A stretch of DNA of 64,000 bases from Natronocella acetinitrilica (GTDB lineage: Bacteria; Pseudomonadota; Gammaproteobacteria; Nitrococcales; Aquisalimonadaceae), in NCBI RefSeq assembly GCF_024170285.1, contig NZ_JALJXV010000006.1, positions 274,428 through 338,427 on the forward strand, read 5' to 3'. Position numbers and translations under genes: made by a program. A model generated the notes under the pieces. The model searched no databases. It worked only from the letters and a program-made list of their open reading frames with translations, and was not told where the DNA came from. Shown here piece by piece: positions 1 through 8,161 of this stretch; position 1 is the stretch's first letter; the number at the start of each line of letters is the position of its first letter.

Positions 1-249
1 GGTCGCAGAGGACTCGATGTAAATCATGCCCTCGACGCCATTGAGACGCTGTTCAATCGGCCGTACCACAGCGTCGGCGACAACCTCCGCGCTGGCCCCG
101 GGATAAACCGCACGCACCTGCACCTGCGGTGGGGCGAGATCGGGGTACATATTGACCGGCAGGACCTGCAGCGCAAGCACTCCGGCCAATGTGATGAGAA
201 TCGACAGGACAAAGGCGAACTTTGGCCGGTCGAGGAAGAAAGCGCTCAC
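1..249 (-). CDS. RND efflux permease, N-terminal part (cut by window edge)
   Basis: The first 83 codons of an inner-membrane RND (AcrB/MexB-like) proton-driven drug exporter are visible; the rest lies beyond base 1. The translation opens with a short cytoplasmic segment, one hydrophobic helix (about residues 12-30), then the typical periplasmic start NMYPDLAPPQVQV and YPGASAEVV, which are hallmark RND sequences. The start is GTG at 249, which overlaps the TGA of the upstream adaptor gene (GTGA, four bases), so the two are translationally coupled. No other start fits the family length better. Specificity cannot be judged from this fragment. Confidence 0.9.
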   Translation of the reverse strand, partial: MSAFFLDRPKFAFVLSILITLAGVLALQVLPVNMYPDLAPPQVQVRAVYPGASAEVVADAVVRPIEQRLNGVEGMIYIESSAT

Positions 250-1394
250 GGCTGGATCATCTCCCGAGGCGCCAAAAGTCCGGTTTCCGGATCGCGGTCG
301 TAAAAACTTAACTGAGTCGGCATGTCAGGTCGGATTTTCTGCAGGCCTTCCACCACCACCAGATCCCCGACCTGCAATCCGTCCTCGACCTGCCAGGCAG
401 AGCCGTAGCGGGGGCCGAGGGTGAGCTGTCTTTGACTAACTGTGCCGTCTGGTCCAACCTGCATGACGAACGGACCAAGCTGATTACGCTGCACGGCCTG
501 CTCGGGCACCAGCAGACCGGGAGTGGACTCGGACCGCTCAATCAGAAGGGTCACAAACTGACCCGGTAACAGCGTCTCAGCCGGATTCGCGAAAGTAGCC
601 GTCGCGGCGACCGTTCCGGTCGTCTCCTGTACAACAATGTCAACAAACTCGATGGTGCCGGGGAACGGATGCCGTTGATAGCCGTCAAGCAGCATGTAGG
701 TCTCCAATCCGATCGTGCTCTGAGTCTGATCCCGCATATTCGACACTTGCGCGAACTCGCGATCGGTAAGCTGGAACTGGACGCGGATAGGGTCCGGGTC
801 AATGATCTCGAGCAGTGCCCCTGAGGCGGGGCTCACCAGGTCACCCAGTGTCACCCTTGTATCTCCGGCGCGGCCGCTGATTGGGGCTCGGATTACGGTG
901 TAGTCCAGGTTGAGCCGGCTCTGTCGGAGTGCTGCTTCGGCATCCGCCAGGGCCGATTCCGCCTGTTCGGCTTCGTTTCTCAGGCGATCAAGATCTGCGA
1001 TGGAAAGATATCCCTCGGCACGTAATTCAAGCCCCCTTTGAAAGTTCCTTTGGGCCAGCGTGTTGGCGCTGCGCCAGGAGTTGACTTGGGCCTCTGCACG
1101 CCCCACCTGCTCCCGGGCCATGTCATCGTTGAGACGGAATAGAACGTCACCGGCATCGACCCGACCACCGCGCTGTACCAGCACCTCGGTCACTTCACCT
1201 TCAGTGCGCGCCCGGATCGCCACCGACTCAACAGCCTGGGTGCGACCAACCACATTCCACTGCTGCCTGATCTCGGACTCCGTGAGTTCATAGACGCCGA
1301 TTCCCACTGGCGTCGCCTCCGGTACATCTGGTTCGGATCCGCAGCCCACGAGAAACGCACTCATGCAGAGCACGGCGATCAGCCTTGCTTTCAT
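246..1394 (-). CDS. RND efflux periplasmic adaptor lipoprotein (MFP family)
   Basis: This 382-residue protein links an RND permease to an outer-membrane channel. It has a lipoprotein signal peptide with lipobox LVGC (Cys at about residue 18), a biotinyl-lipoyl half-motif near residues 60-90 (RTEGEVTEVLVQRGGRVDAG), a coiled-coil hairpin at about 95-160, the second lipoyl half (TVIRAPISGRAG) near 170, and a beta-barrel and membrane-proximal domain to the end. The length is normal for AcrA/MexA. It overlaps the permease start by four bases. An AraC-type regulator lies 28 bases upstream on the same strand and may control the pump. Substrates are unknown. Confidence 0.93.
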   Translation of the reverse strand: MKARLIAVLCMSAFLVGCGSEPDVPEATPVGIGVYELTESEIRQQWNVVGRTQAVESVAIRARTEGEVTEVLVQRGGRVDAGDVLFRLNDDMAREQVGRAEAQVNSWRSANTLAQRNFQRGLELRAEGYLSIADLDRLRNEAEQAESALADAEAALRQSRLNLDYTVIRAPISGRAGDTRVTLGDLVSPASGALLEIIDPDPIRVQFQLTDREFAQVSNMRDQTQSTIGLETYMLLDGYQRHPFPGTIEFVDIVVQETTGTVAATATFANPAETLLPGQFVTLLIERSESTPGLLVPEQAVQRNQLGPFVMQVGPDGTVSQRQLTLGPRYGSAWQVEDGLQVGDLVVVEGLQKIRPDMPTQLSFYDRDPETGLLAPREMIQP

Positions 1395-1422
1395 AAAGAG
1401 TCGTCCAGGGAATAGTGATGCG

Positions 1423-2439
1423 TCATGTTCGTCTCGTTTTCTTCTCTAGAACCGACTCTCTGGCAAAGGAAAAGCCCTGCCAGAAACGGCGTGTTTGGCT
1501 CGGTGATTCACCGAAACACCGCGAATAATATAACGCGAATTGTCCGGGGTGAAAAAAACCGAGTTCGGCAGCGATTTCCTGGATGTTCGCTTCATTGGCA
1601 TCGGCTCGTATCCTGCGGCGTGCGGCATGGAGCCGCAGGATCCTGATGTGAGCAATTGGAGATCGTCCCAACAGTTCATGGAATGCGTTAAACAACAGAC
1701 GGCGGCTGGAATAGGTCGCCTCGCAGAGCTCGGTGATATTGGGGGGCTGGTTCAGGCGATTGCGAATCAGCTCCTCTGCCTGGGAGATAATACGGCGTCG
1801 ATTGGCAAGCGAAGAACGAAGGGTTTGAGGCGCACTTCCGGATAGCGCCTCAGCGATCACCTGCCCCACCAGCTCGGCCTCGTCAGACTGTCTTCCGGTG
1901 CAAGCTGACATTTTTCCCGATAATAACTGCATCAGCAGACGCTCAAGCCGCGCCGACGCCCGCGGTGCTTTTTTCCGGGACCATTGCCGGACTATGGATT
2001 CCGGGGGCAGGCCATGTTCCGAGGTAACAATCCGTTCCGCCATGGTCACCGGGATCGAGATTGCATGCTGACGATGGCCTTCGCGGGTTTGTTGAAAGAC
2101 CTCGCCGCCGGGGTCGAGAAACAAGAGATCTCCGTCCTCTAGAACTTGTCCGCGATAACGCCCACACGCAGAGAGACGTGTAATCGGTGTCAAGGTCCAA
2201 TAGCCCTCGGAGCGCCGCCCCGAATAGACCATTGCGCGGTTTCCGGCGCCACCGTAAACAAGACAGCCCGCCGTCGTCGTCGACCATAAGGTGGCGGCGC
2301 CCGGCCCAGCCTCGGCCTGGGTAATCTCAACGTCCCAAACCGACCGCAAGGCCGCCTCGAACTCCTCAACAGACTGGAAGTGAGTTCGTCGGATGCTGCT
2401 CACTGTTTCTCTCTCGTCGCCGCTCAACAGATGATCCAT
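1423..2439 (-). CDS. AraC-family transcriptional regulator
   Basis: This 338-residue protein has an N-terminal ligand-sensing half (about 15-220) without a clear family match by eye, and a C-terminal AraC DNA-binding domain (about 240-330). The second helix-turn-helix reads IQEIAAELGFFHPGQFALYYSRCFGESPSQTRR, split here only for description: the GFFHPGQF and FGESPSQTRR parts are the conserved AraC signature. The gene is followed 28 bases later by the pump adaptor and is divergent from the lipocalin/barrel/MscS gene series, with a 246-base intergenic region between them. It probably controls one or both units; this is inferred from position only. Confidence 0.88.
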   Translation of the reverse strand: MDHLLSGDERETVSSIRRTHFQSVEEFEAALRSVWDVEITQAEAGPGAATLWSTTTAGCLVYGGAGNRAMVYSGRRSEGYWTLTPITRLSACGRYRGQVLEDGDLLFLDPGGEVFQQTREGHRQHAISIPVTMAERIVTSEHGLPPESIVRQWSRKKAPRASARLERLLMQLLSGKMSACTGRQSDEAELVGQVIAEALSGSAPQTLRSSLANRRRIISQAEELIRNRLNQPPNITELCEATYSSRRLLFNAFHELLGRSPIAHIRILRLHAARRRIRADANEANIQEIAAELGFFHPGQFALYYSRCFGESPSQTRRFWQGFSFARESVLEKKTRRT

Positions 2440-2685
2440 CAGTGTGACTTAGTGCCAGGACGTAGTATCGCAACTCGTGCCCGCTGTCGGAACGGCAAGC
2501 AACGAGAAAATCAGTGCCTCCCTGAATCCTGCACTTTTTAGACTACGCCAGGCGCCGATTCCCGGCTAGCCTGAAAAAAGTTGCGACGCGTCGGTTCTGT
2601 TCTACGCCTGCGCGAGAGTCATTCCGGTTTGCCCGCTGGGTTTCATGAAGATCGTACGAGTGATGTTCCAGAACGAAGAGGACGC

Positions 2686-3972
2686 ATGATGAGTCAAAAA
2701 ACAATCATGGCCGCGGCAGCTTTCCTGCTCGGGGGGGTTCTATATACCGCAAGCGCTGAAATGCCGCCGCCATTCGAAGGCCCAGGCGTGGAGACAGAAA
2801 CCGGCCAGGCTCTCTATCAGTTGCCCCGGGATCATGCCTGGCACGGCGGTGATTTCTACCAGAAAAACGACTTCAACGAGTGGCATTACATCACCGTCCT
2901 CGGCCGCGACGTGGAGACCGACGAACGCGTATCCGTGTTCTGGGTGCCGCTGAGCCAGGGCTGGATGGAAGAGGACGGCCACCCGCTGCACAACGTCCTG
3001 TTCGCCTTCCACAACCTCGACACCGGCGAGTTCCACACCGCGCTTCTCTACGTCACAGGACCGATGACCACGGAGGGGTCGGCGCCGGACGCCGAGGACT
3101 TCCACTTCCGCTACGAGATCGACGACGGCAAGAACGGATTCACGACCGCTTACACCCACGCGACGGAGACATGGCAGTTTTCGGGCTATAACACCAAGGA
3201 GGACGAGTGGAACGCACCCTTCAACCTTGACATGACAGCAGAGCTGCAGCAGCCCGGGTACGTACCCATGGCCTACTGGGGGCTGGAAAGCATCGGGTTC
3301 GATCCGCAACAGCGGCAAAACCCGGAGACCATGTACGGCCTGACCTACTATTACACTGCGCCCAACATGGCCACTTCGGGCGAGATAGAAGTGGGCGGTC
3401 GCACGGTTCGCTTCGAAGGCACCGGGTGGTTTGAGCATCAGTGGGGCAACTTCCGCAACACGCTGCAATACCGCTATTTCTGGGCGTGGTTCCGTTTCGA
3501 TAATGGCGACCTGATGACGTTCCGCCAGTACTACGAGGGCCTTAATTTCCGGAACCCGCATTACGAGGTCAACCGCTACCTGTTCATGGATGGTGAGACC
3601 TTCGAGCGAAGCTATCACTTCGGCCCGGCCTTCAAGCTGATCCCCGAGCGGATGTGGACGTCGGAAAAGTCGGGCAAAGAGTACCCCTGGTATGGCCGGA
3701 TCGAGACACCACACGGCACGTACTGGTACGAGCCGACTTTCCCTGAGCAGGAGGGAATGGGCTTTGGTGGGCCGTACATCGAAGGGGTGATCCAGTTGCG
3801 GGAGGGTGGACCCGACGGGCCGATCGTCGCCACGGGCTTCACCGAGATGATCATGCTCACCGACCCCTACCCAGATGGCTCCGACGGCTCCCTTGGTCCG
3901 CCGATCTCCCGCAGTCTGCCGGAAGACCCGGACGGTCCCTGGAAACCCTGGCAACGCGAGTCCAAAGACTGA
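2686..3972 (+). CDS. secreted AttH/CrtC-like lipocalin-domain protein
   Basis: This 428-residue exported protein has a signal peptide (hydrophobic stretch AAAAFLLGGVLYTASA). The mature part resembles the AttH / hydroxyneurosporene-synthase-like (CrtC) lipocalin superfamily: an early W-rich strand segment (NEWHYITVLG), a conserved GTGWFEHQWG motif near residue 280 that matches the family's GxxWxDHxWG box, and a second barrel towards the C terminus. An in-frame TTG 105 bases upstream is possible, but ATG 2686 (or 2689) follows a GAAGAGGA ribosome site and directly precedes the signal peptide, so I chose it. It is the first gene of a closely spaced seven-gene series. Members act on or carry hydrophobic molecules; the ligand here is unknown. 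Confidence 0.75.
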   Translation: MMSQKTIMAAAAFLLGGVLYTASAEMPPPFEGPGVETETGQALYQLPRDHAWHGGDFYQKNDFNEWHYITVLGRDVETDERVSVFWVPLSQGWMEEDGHPLHNVLFAFHNLDTGEFHTALLYVTGPMTTEGSAPDAEDFHFRYEIDDGKNGFTTAYTHATETWQFSGYNTKEDEWNAPFNLDMTAELQQPGYVPMAYWGLESIGFDPQQRQNPETMYGLTYYYTAPNMATSGEIEVGGRTVRFEGTGWFEHQWGNFRNTLQYRYFWAWFRFDNGDLMTFRQYYEGLNFRNPHYEVNRYLFMDGETFERSYHFGPAFKLIPERMWTSEKSGKEYPWYGRIETPHGTYWYEPTFPEQEGMGFGGPYIEGVIQLREGGPDGPIVATGFTEMIMLTDPYPDGSDGSLGPPISRSLPEDPDGPWKPWQRESKD

Positions 3973-3996
3973 GTTTCAAGCTGAAGGATTTATTGG

Positions 3997-4770
3997 ATGA
4001 GAAGACCCGTCGGAAGCACTTTTCGAAAGGGCATTGCAAAAGCGGGGCTGGTGATCGCAATTGCGATCACCAGCCCCGTTGGTTTTGCTGACGACAGCGA
4101 GGAACTGGCCAGGAAAGCGGCCGACCCGACGGCGTCGCTGATGTCGCTCAACCTCCGCTACACGAGAATTCCGGAGTTTCATGGACTCGATGCCGCCGCG
4201 GACCTCAGCCAGTTCCAGACGGTCCTGCCCTTCCGTGCGTGGAATACAAGCAACATCCTGCGCACGACCGTTAACTACACCAACAGCGGGGCAACAACCG
4301 ACGGACTGGCCGATGTGACCGTCTTCAATCTGACGGTCTTTGATGAGCCATGGGGCCGCTGGGGCGTCGGTCCTGTCGCCCAGCTTTTACCGGGAAAGGA
4401 CGGCAAATCCGACACCTTCGCGCTGGGGCCCGCGGTTGGGTTCGTGGCCTCGCGCGAGCGCTGGACCTATGGCGTGTTCAATCAGAACCTGTTCGCGGGT
4501 GATATTGGCATAAGCAGCTTGCAACCCGTTATCGCCTATCAGTTGGGCAATGGCTGGGCGGTTGCCACCGGGGATGCCCAATGGACGTATGACTGGGAGC
4601 GCAGTGCCTTCGTGAATCTGCCCGTCGGTCTGCTACTCAGTAAGGTAATGAGTCTCGGTGGCCAGTCGGTGAAGTGGTCGATCAACCCGGAGTACAACCT
4701 CCGCGACCAGCAGGGGCTGCCGAAGTGGTCCGTCCGCCTGGGTTTTTCCATGTTGGTTCCGGGTAGTTAG
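3997..4770 (+). CDS. outer-membrane beta-barrel protein (transporter-like)
   Basis: This 257-residue protein has a signal peptide (about residues 1-28, ending near PVGFAD) and a mature part of alternating aromatic/hydrophobic strands (NLRYTRIPEF, WSVRLGFSMLVPGS). It ends with a strand as barrel proteins do. It resembles small putative transporters of the outer membrane that databases often mislabel neuromedin U. It starts 24 bases after the lipocalin gene and abuts the next barrel gene with no gap (TAG then ATG), so the three are one operon. The signal-peptide region contains a perfect 34-base palindrome. The function is unknown; an outer-membrane pore or passenger for a hydrophobic solute is an inference. 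Confidence 0.65.
   Translation: MRRPVGSTFRKGIAKAGLVIAIAITSPVGFADDSEELARKAADPTASLMSLNLRYTRIPEFHGLDAAADLSQFQTVLPFRAWNTSNILRTTVNYTNSGATTDGLADVTVFNLTVFDEPWGRWGVGPVAQLLPGKDGKSDTFALGPAVGFVASRERWTYGVFNQNLFAGDIGISSLQPVIAYQLGNGWAVATGDAQWTYDWERSAFVNLPVGLLLSKVMSLGGQSVKWSINPEYNLRDQQGLPKWSVRLGFSMLVPGS
4044..4077. repeat. perfect 34-bp palindrome inside a signal-peptide coding region
   Basis: The 17 bases at 4044-4060 (GGGGCTGGTGATCGCAA) are followed directly by their exact reverse complement at 4061-4077, with no spacer. In mRNA this can form a very stable hairpin about 45-80 bases after the start codon of the first barrel gene. It is not followed by a T-run, so it is not a standard terminator. It may slow translation or stabilise mRNA, or be a protein-binding site. 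Confidence 0.8.
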
Positions 4771-5688
4771 ATGGCGTTTTGGCCTGCTCCTCTTCCCCTG
4801 ACAATCGTTGCGATGCCTCTCCTGCTGCTACCCCACTCGCAGGCGATTGGACAGGTGGGGCGCTACTACATCAATACACCCGTCGATACGCATCTTTTCA
4901 CCATGACCTTCAACGGAGTCCGCTCGGCGACGTGGGCAGATCCGGCGATCGGGGATGACACCATCCAATCTCGGAACCAGACCGTGAGCCTGAGTTATAG
5001 CTACATCACCTCGATCAACGGGCGGACCGGTGGCTTCGGCGTGTCTCTGCCCTGGACCTCGCTGCTGTCCTACGAAACCGACACGGATCAAGTCCTGGTG
5101 GATGAGCAGGACCGCGGTGACATCGTCCTGACCTTCGATTATAACCTGTTCGGCGCACCCGCGTTGCCACGCGAGCGGTTTCGCCAGCATACGCCCGGGG
5201 ATTACGCGGGCCTGCACTTCGCCCTCACCACACCAACCGGGGCCTATCACTCGGATTCACCCGTCAACATCGGCGCCAACCGGTGGGCATTGAAGTCGAC
5301 CCTCAACTACAGCATCACGCGTAATGATGGCTATTCCTGGTGGGACTTCTATCCAAGCGTGAGGCTATTCACCAGCAACAGTGATATCGCCGGCGGCGGG
5401 ACACTGCGCCAGCAGCCAATGTGGGGCCTGGAGGCCCACTACAGTCGCAATGTCGCCGGCTCAGCCTGGCTCAGCGGCGGGCTGATAGCGAGTGCCGGTG
5501 GCCGGACGTCGATTGATGGCGAGCGGGTTGAGGACTCCCGGCGAAGCCTGCGCCTGGCAGTAGGCGGGGGATTTCCGACATGGCCGGGCGGCGCGGCGAT
5601 TGTTACCTACCAGAACGAAGTGCTGGAGGACGGAGGCGCCTCCGATATTCAGCATTTCATGTTGCAACTGATGCACAAATCGCGATAA
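4771..5688 (+). CDS. outer-membrane barrel protein, phenol MetA-degradation/COG4313-like
   Basis: This 305-residue protein has an N-terminal hydrophobic export signal (LTIVAMPLLLLPHSQAIG) and then a barrel-type sequence: SLSYSYITSINGRTGGFGVSLPW, split motifs such as LKSTLNYSITRNDGYSWWDFYPSVRLF, and a C-terminal strand HFMLQLMHKSR. This layout is typical of the Phenol_MetA_deg family (PF13557) of putative outer-membrane channels for hydrophobic compounds. The ATG immediately follows the TAG of the preceding barrel gene, and MscS begins three bases after its stop. Two barrels, a lipocalin and a channel in one operon suggest envelope solute traffic, but the cargo cannot be read from sequence. 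Confidence 0.7.
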   Translation: MAFWPAPLPLTIVAMPLLLLPHSQAIGQVGRYYINTPVDTHLFTMTFNGVRSATWADPAIGDDTIQSRNQTVSLSYSYITSINGRTGGFGVSLPWTSLLSYETDTDQVLVDEQDRGDIVLTFDYNLFGAPALPRERFRQHTPGDYAGLHFALTTPTGAYHSDSPVNIGANRWALKSTLNYSITRNDGYSWWDFYPSVRLFTSNSDIAGGGTLRQQPMWGLEAHYSRNVAGSAWLSGGLIASAGGRTSIDGERVEDSRRSLRLAVGGGFPTWPGGAAIVTYQNEVLEDGGASDIQHFMLQLMHKSR

Positions 5689-5691
5689 CCC

Positions 5692-8142
5692 ATGAAAAAC
5701 ATTCTGATTGCATTCATGGCCCTGCTAACTCTGGTGTCTCCGGCAACAGCGGACGAGATGCAGGACTGGACGGGGGTATGGGACACGCAGTGGCGCGGTG
5801 GCGGCGCGGTGATGGACCTACACCAGGACGGCAAGGATGTTGTCGGAACCTATCCCGGATTCGAGGGTGTTATCGAGGGTCGCATCGACGGCACTCAGCT
5901 CACCGGGACCTGGATGGATGCCGCTGGCGAAGGGGTTTTCACCTTCGTCATGTCGCCGGACCAACAAACGTTCATGGGGCGCTTCGGCACGGGAGAGTGG
6001 TGGACCGGTGCGCGCACGCAGATCGATATGGCGAGTGCCTTTTTTGGCGAACTCGACATGTCAAGCCCGGAGCGAACGCTGGAGTCCTTTGTTCGGGCCG
6101 GGAACAAGGCGGGGGAAGGCCGAAGCGATCGGCTGGGCATTGTCCTTCCCCTGCTGGACTTTTCGGCCAACGGGGAGGAGCTAACGCCCTATCAACGCAT
6201 CGATCTGACACGCTTGTTTTTCCAGATCGTTGACCGCCTGACGTTTCGCATCTGGGAACTGCGCCCAATCGGGGACATCACTGGCGAGACAGATTACACG
6301 GTTGAACTGACTCAGGCGGGTAGCAACCTGAGTTATCCGGTGACTTTTAGAGCCGTGGATGCCGGCGACGAACGAAGTGGGCCTGCATGGCGCCTGGTGA
6401 TCCCGCCGGAAGGCGAGATGCGTGAATCATTGGAGGAACTGACGGCGATCCACGGAGGGGTGGTCCCGCATTCACGCGCCCATCGTGAACTCGGCTCGCC
6501 CCGAGCCACAATGCGGACCTTCATCGAGTACTGGGACCAGGCTGAAAAAAAGAATACCGAGCTGTTTCTGGAAACCATGGATCTGTCCCGGATACCGGCT
6601 GCGATACGCAACGAAGAAGGCGCCCTGCTCGGGGAGTATCTCATTGAAGTGCTTTACCGTATCGGACGCCCGTTACGCCAGGAAATACCGGATAACCCGG
6701 AACGGCGCGGGCGGTACGTTCATTTTCTTCACCCGACCGGGCTTGTGGAGATCGTGCCGTCTGAGCGGGAAGACGGGTCCGTCCAATGGCAGTTCAGTGC
6801 CGACACCATGGACAGCGCGCGCCAGCTGTTCATGGCGTTGGAGGATATGCCGCTGCTCGGCGATAAGGAGCGCGCCCGCCAACCCACAACCTTTTTCCAA
6901 TTGCGTAATCAGGTTCGCGGCCTCCACCGAGACCTGCTTCAAGAGACGCGCGCAGGCGTGGAGCTTTGGCAATGGCTCGCCTTGACGCTATGGCTCCTCA
7001 TGGCTCTTCCCCTGGGTTGGGTGCTCACCTGGGGTGCCGCCAAAGTCCTCCGGCTACAAACGCATGAGGACGAGCATTCCCTCTCTGCTGCCGTCCGCTT
7101 TATCTGGCCATTACGCCTGGTCTTCGTTGCAGCTATCGGGCTATTCGCAGTCCAGAGTCTGGGCCTCCCCCAATCGGTCGATATACCCTTGCGCGTTTTC
7201 TTCAGTGTGATTCTATCGATTATTGGAGGCTGGCTCGCGTATAACTTTGTAGACAAGATCAATGAGTTTCTTGAATTACGCGCCACGCAAGATCAAATTC
7301 TTCGCTCTTTGGCCACTTCTATCGCCAAACTGGCTGTTATCATTGGCGCTATTCTATTCCTCGCCGAGGTTCTTTCCATACCCTATCAAGGCGTGATTGC
7401 CGGGCTGGGTATCGGCGGCCTGGCCGTGGCTCTGGCAGCACGCAGCACTCTGGAAAACCTGATTGGCGGCCTCACACTGTTTGCTGACAAACCCGTGGAG
7501 GCGGGAGACTTTTGCCAAGTAGGGGAGCATCTGGGCGTTATCGAGGGCATCGGCTTGCGATCGGTGAAGTTGCGTTCCCTGGATAGAACCATCATCACAA
7601 TTCCAAATGCTGAATTCATCAACCTTAATATCGAGAATCTGACCAGGCGCGACAGAATACTCCTGCGCAAAACGATTGGGCTGCGCTACGAAACAACACC
7701 TGACCAGTTACGCTGGGTACTGACCGAGATTCGCATTCTACTTCTGAAGCACCCGATGATTACACCTGAACCGTCAAGGGCTCGATTCCTTGGTTTTGGT
7801 GAACACTCGGTTGACATAGAAATCTTTGCCTATGTCAAAACCAATGACTGGAACGAATTCCTTGCCGTTCAGGAAGATGTTTTTCTGCGCCTGATCGACA
7901 TTGTCGAAGAATCGGGAACCGGGGTTGCCTTCCCGTCGGTTGTCAATTATCTAGCCCGTGATGGCGGGATTGATGAGGAAAGCACTGAGCGTGCCGAGCA
8001 AATCGTTCGCGAGCTGCGTGATGGTGATGCACTGCCTTTTCCGAACCTCGGCGTTAAAGCGCGCAAGGAATTACGAGACCAACTGGACTATCCGCCAAAG
8101 GGTTCAGTCGATCTGGAATCGCGAGGCGAAAAGAAAGGCTGA
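5692..8142 (+). CDS. MscS-family mechanosensitive channel with large periplasmic domain
   Basis: This 816-residue protein has a signal peptide, a long periplasmic domain (about 22-420), several membrane helices (about 425-560) and a MscS core. The pore helix is the glycine/alanine-rich GVIAGLGIGGLAVALAARST, followed by ENLIGGLTLFADKPVEAGDF and the beta domain with the typical IPNAEFINLNIENLTRR. The first 120 residues (WTGVWDTQWRGG, LTGTWMDAAGEG) look like a small beta-rich binding domain. The size resembles MscK/YnaI-type large channels rather than 286-residue MscS. It would release solutes upon osmotic downshock. That fits a BCCT carrier gene about 1.5 kb downstream, but operon membership is by spacing only. 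Confidence 0.88.
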   Translation: MKNILIAFMALLTLVSPATADEMQDWTGVWDTQWRGGGAVMDLHQDGKDVVGTYPGFEGVIEGRIDGTQLTGTWMDAAGEGVFTFVMSPDQQTFMGRFGTGEWWTGARTQIDMASAFFGELDMSSPERTLESFVRAGNKAGEGRSDRLGIVLPLLDFSANGEELTPYQRIDLTRLFFQIVDRLTFRIWELRPIGDITGETDYTVELTQAGSNLSYPVTFRAVDAGDERSGPAWRLVIPPEGEMRESLEELTAIHGGVVPHSRAHRELGSPRATMRTFIEYWDQAEKKNTELFLETMDLSRIPAAIRNEEGALLGEYLIEVLYRIGRPLRQEIPDNPERRGRYVHFLHPTGLVEIVPSEREDGSVQWQFSADTMDSARQLFMALEDMPLLGDKERARQPTTFFQLRNQVRGLHRDLLQETRAGVELWQWLALTLWLLMALPLGWVLTWGAAKVLRLQTHEDEHSLSAAVRFIWPLRLVFVAAIGLFAVQSLGLPQSVDIPLRVFFSVILSIIGGWLAYNFVDKINEFLELRATQDQILRSLATSIAKLAVIIGAILFLAEVLSIPYQGVIAGLGIGGLAVALAARSTLENLIGGLTLFADKPVEAGDFCQVGEHLGVIEGIGLRSVKLRSLDRTIITIPNAEFINLNIENLTRRDRILLRKTIGLRYETTPDQLRWVLTEIRILLLKHPMITPEPSRARFLGFGEHSVDIEIFAYVKTNDWNEFLAVQEDVFLRLIDIVEESGTGVAFPSVVNYLARDGGIDEESTERAEQIVRELRDGDALPFPNLGVKARKELRDQLDYPPKGSVDLESRGEKKG

Positions 8143-8161
8143 ATTCAATCGAGAGAAGACG

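Noticed and set aside
2740..3954. Long antisense reading frame of about 400 codons opposite the AttH/CrtC-like gene
   Set aside because: It mirrors a GC-rich gene with a clear signal peptide and family motifs; the antisense product has no recognisable domain and no ribosome site.
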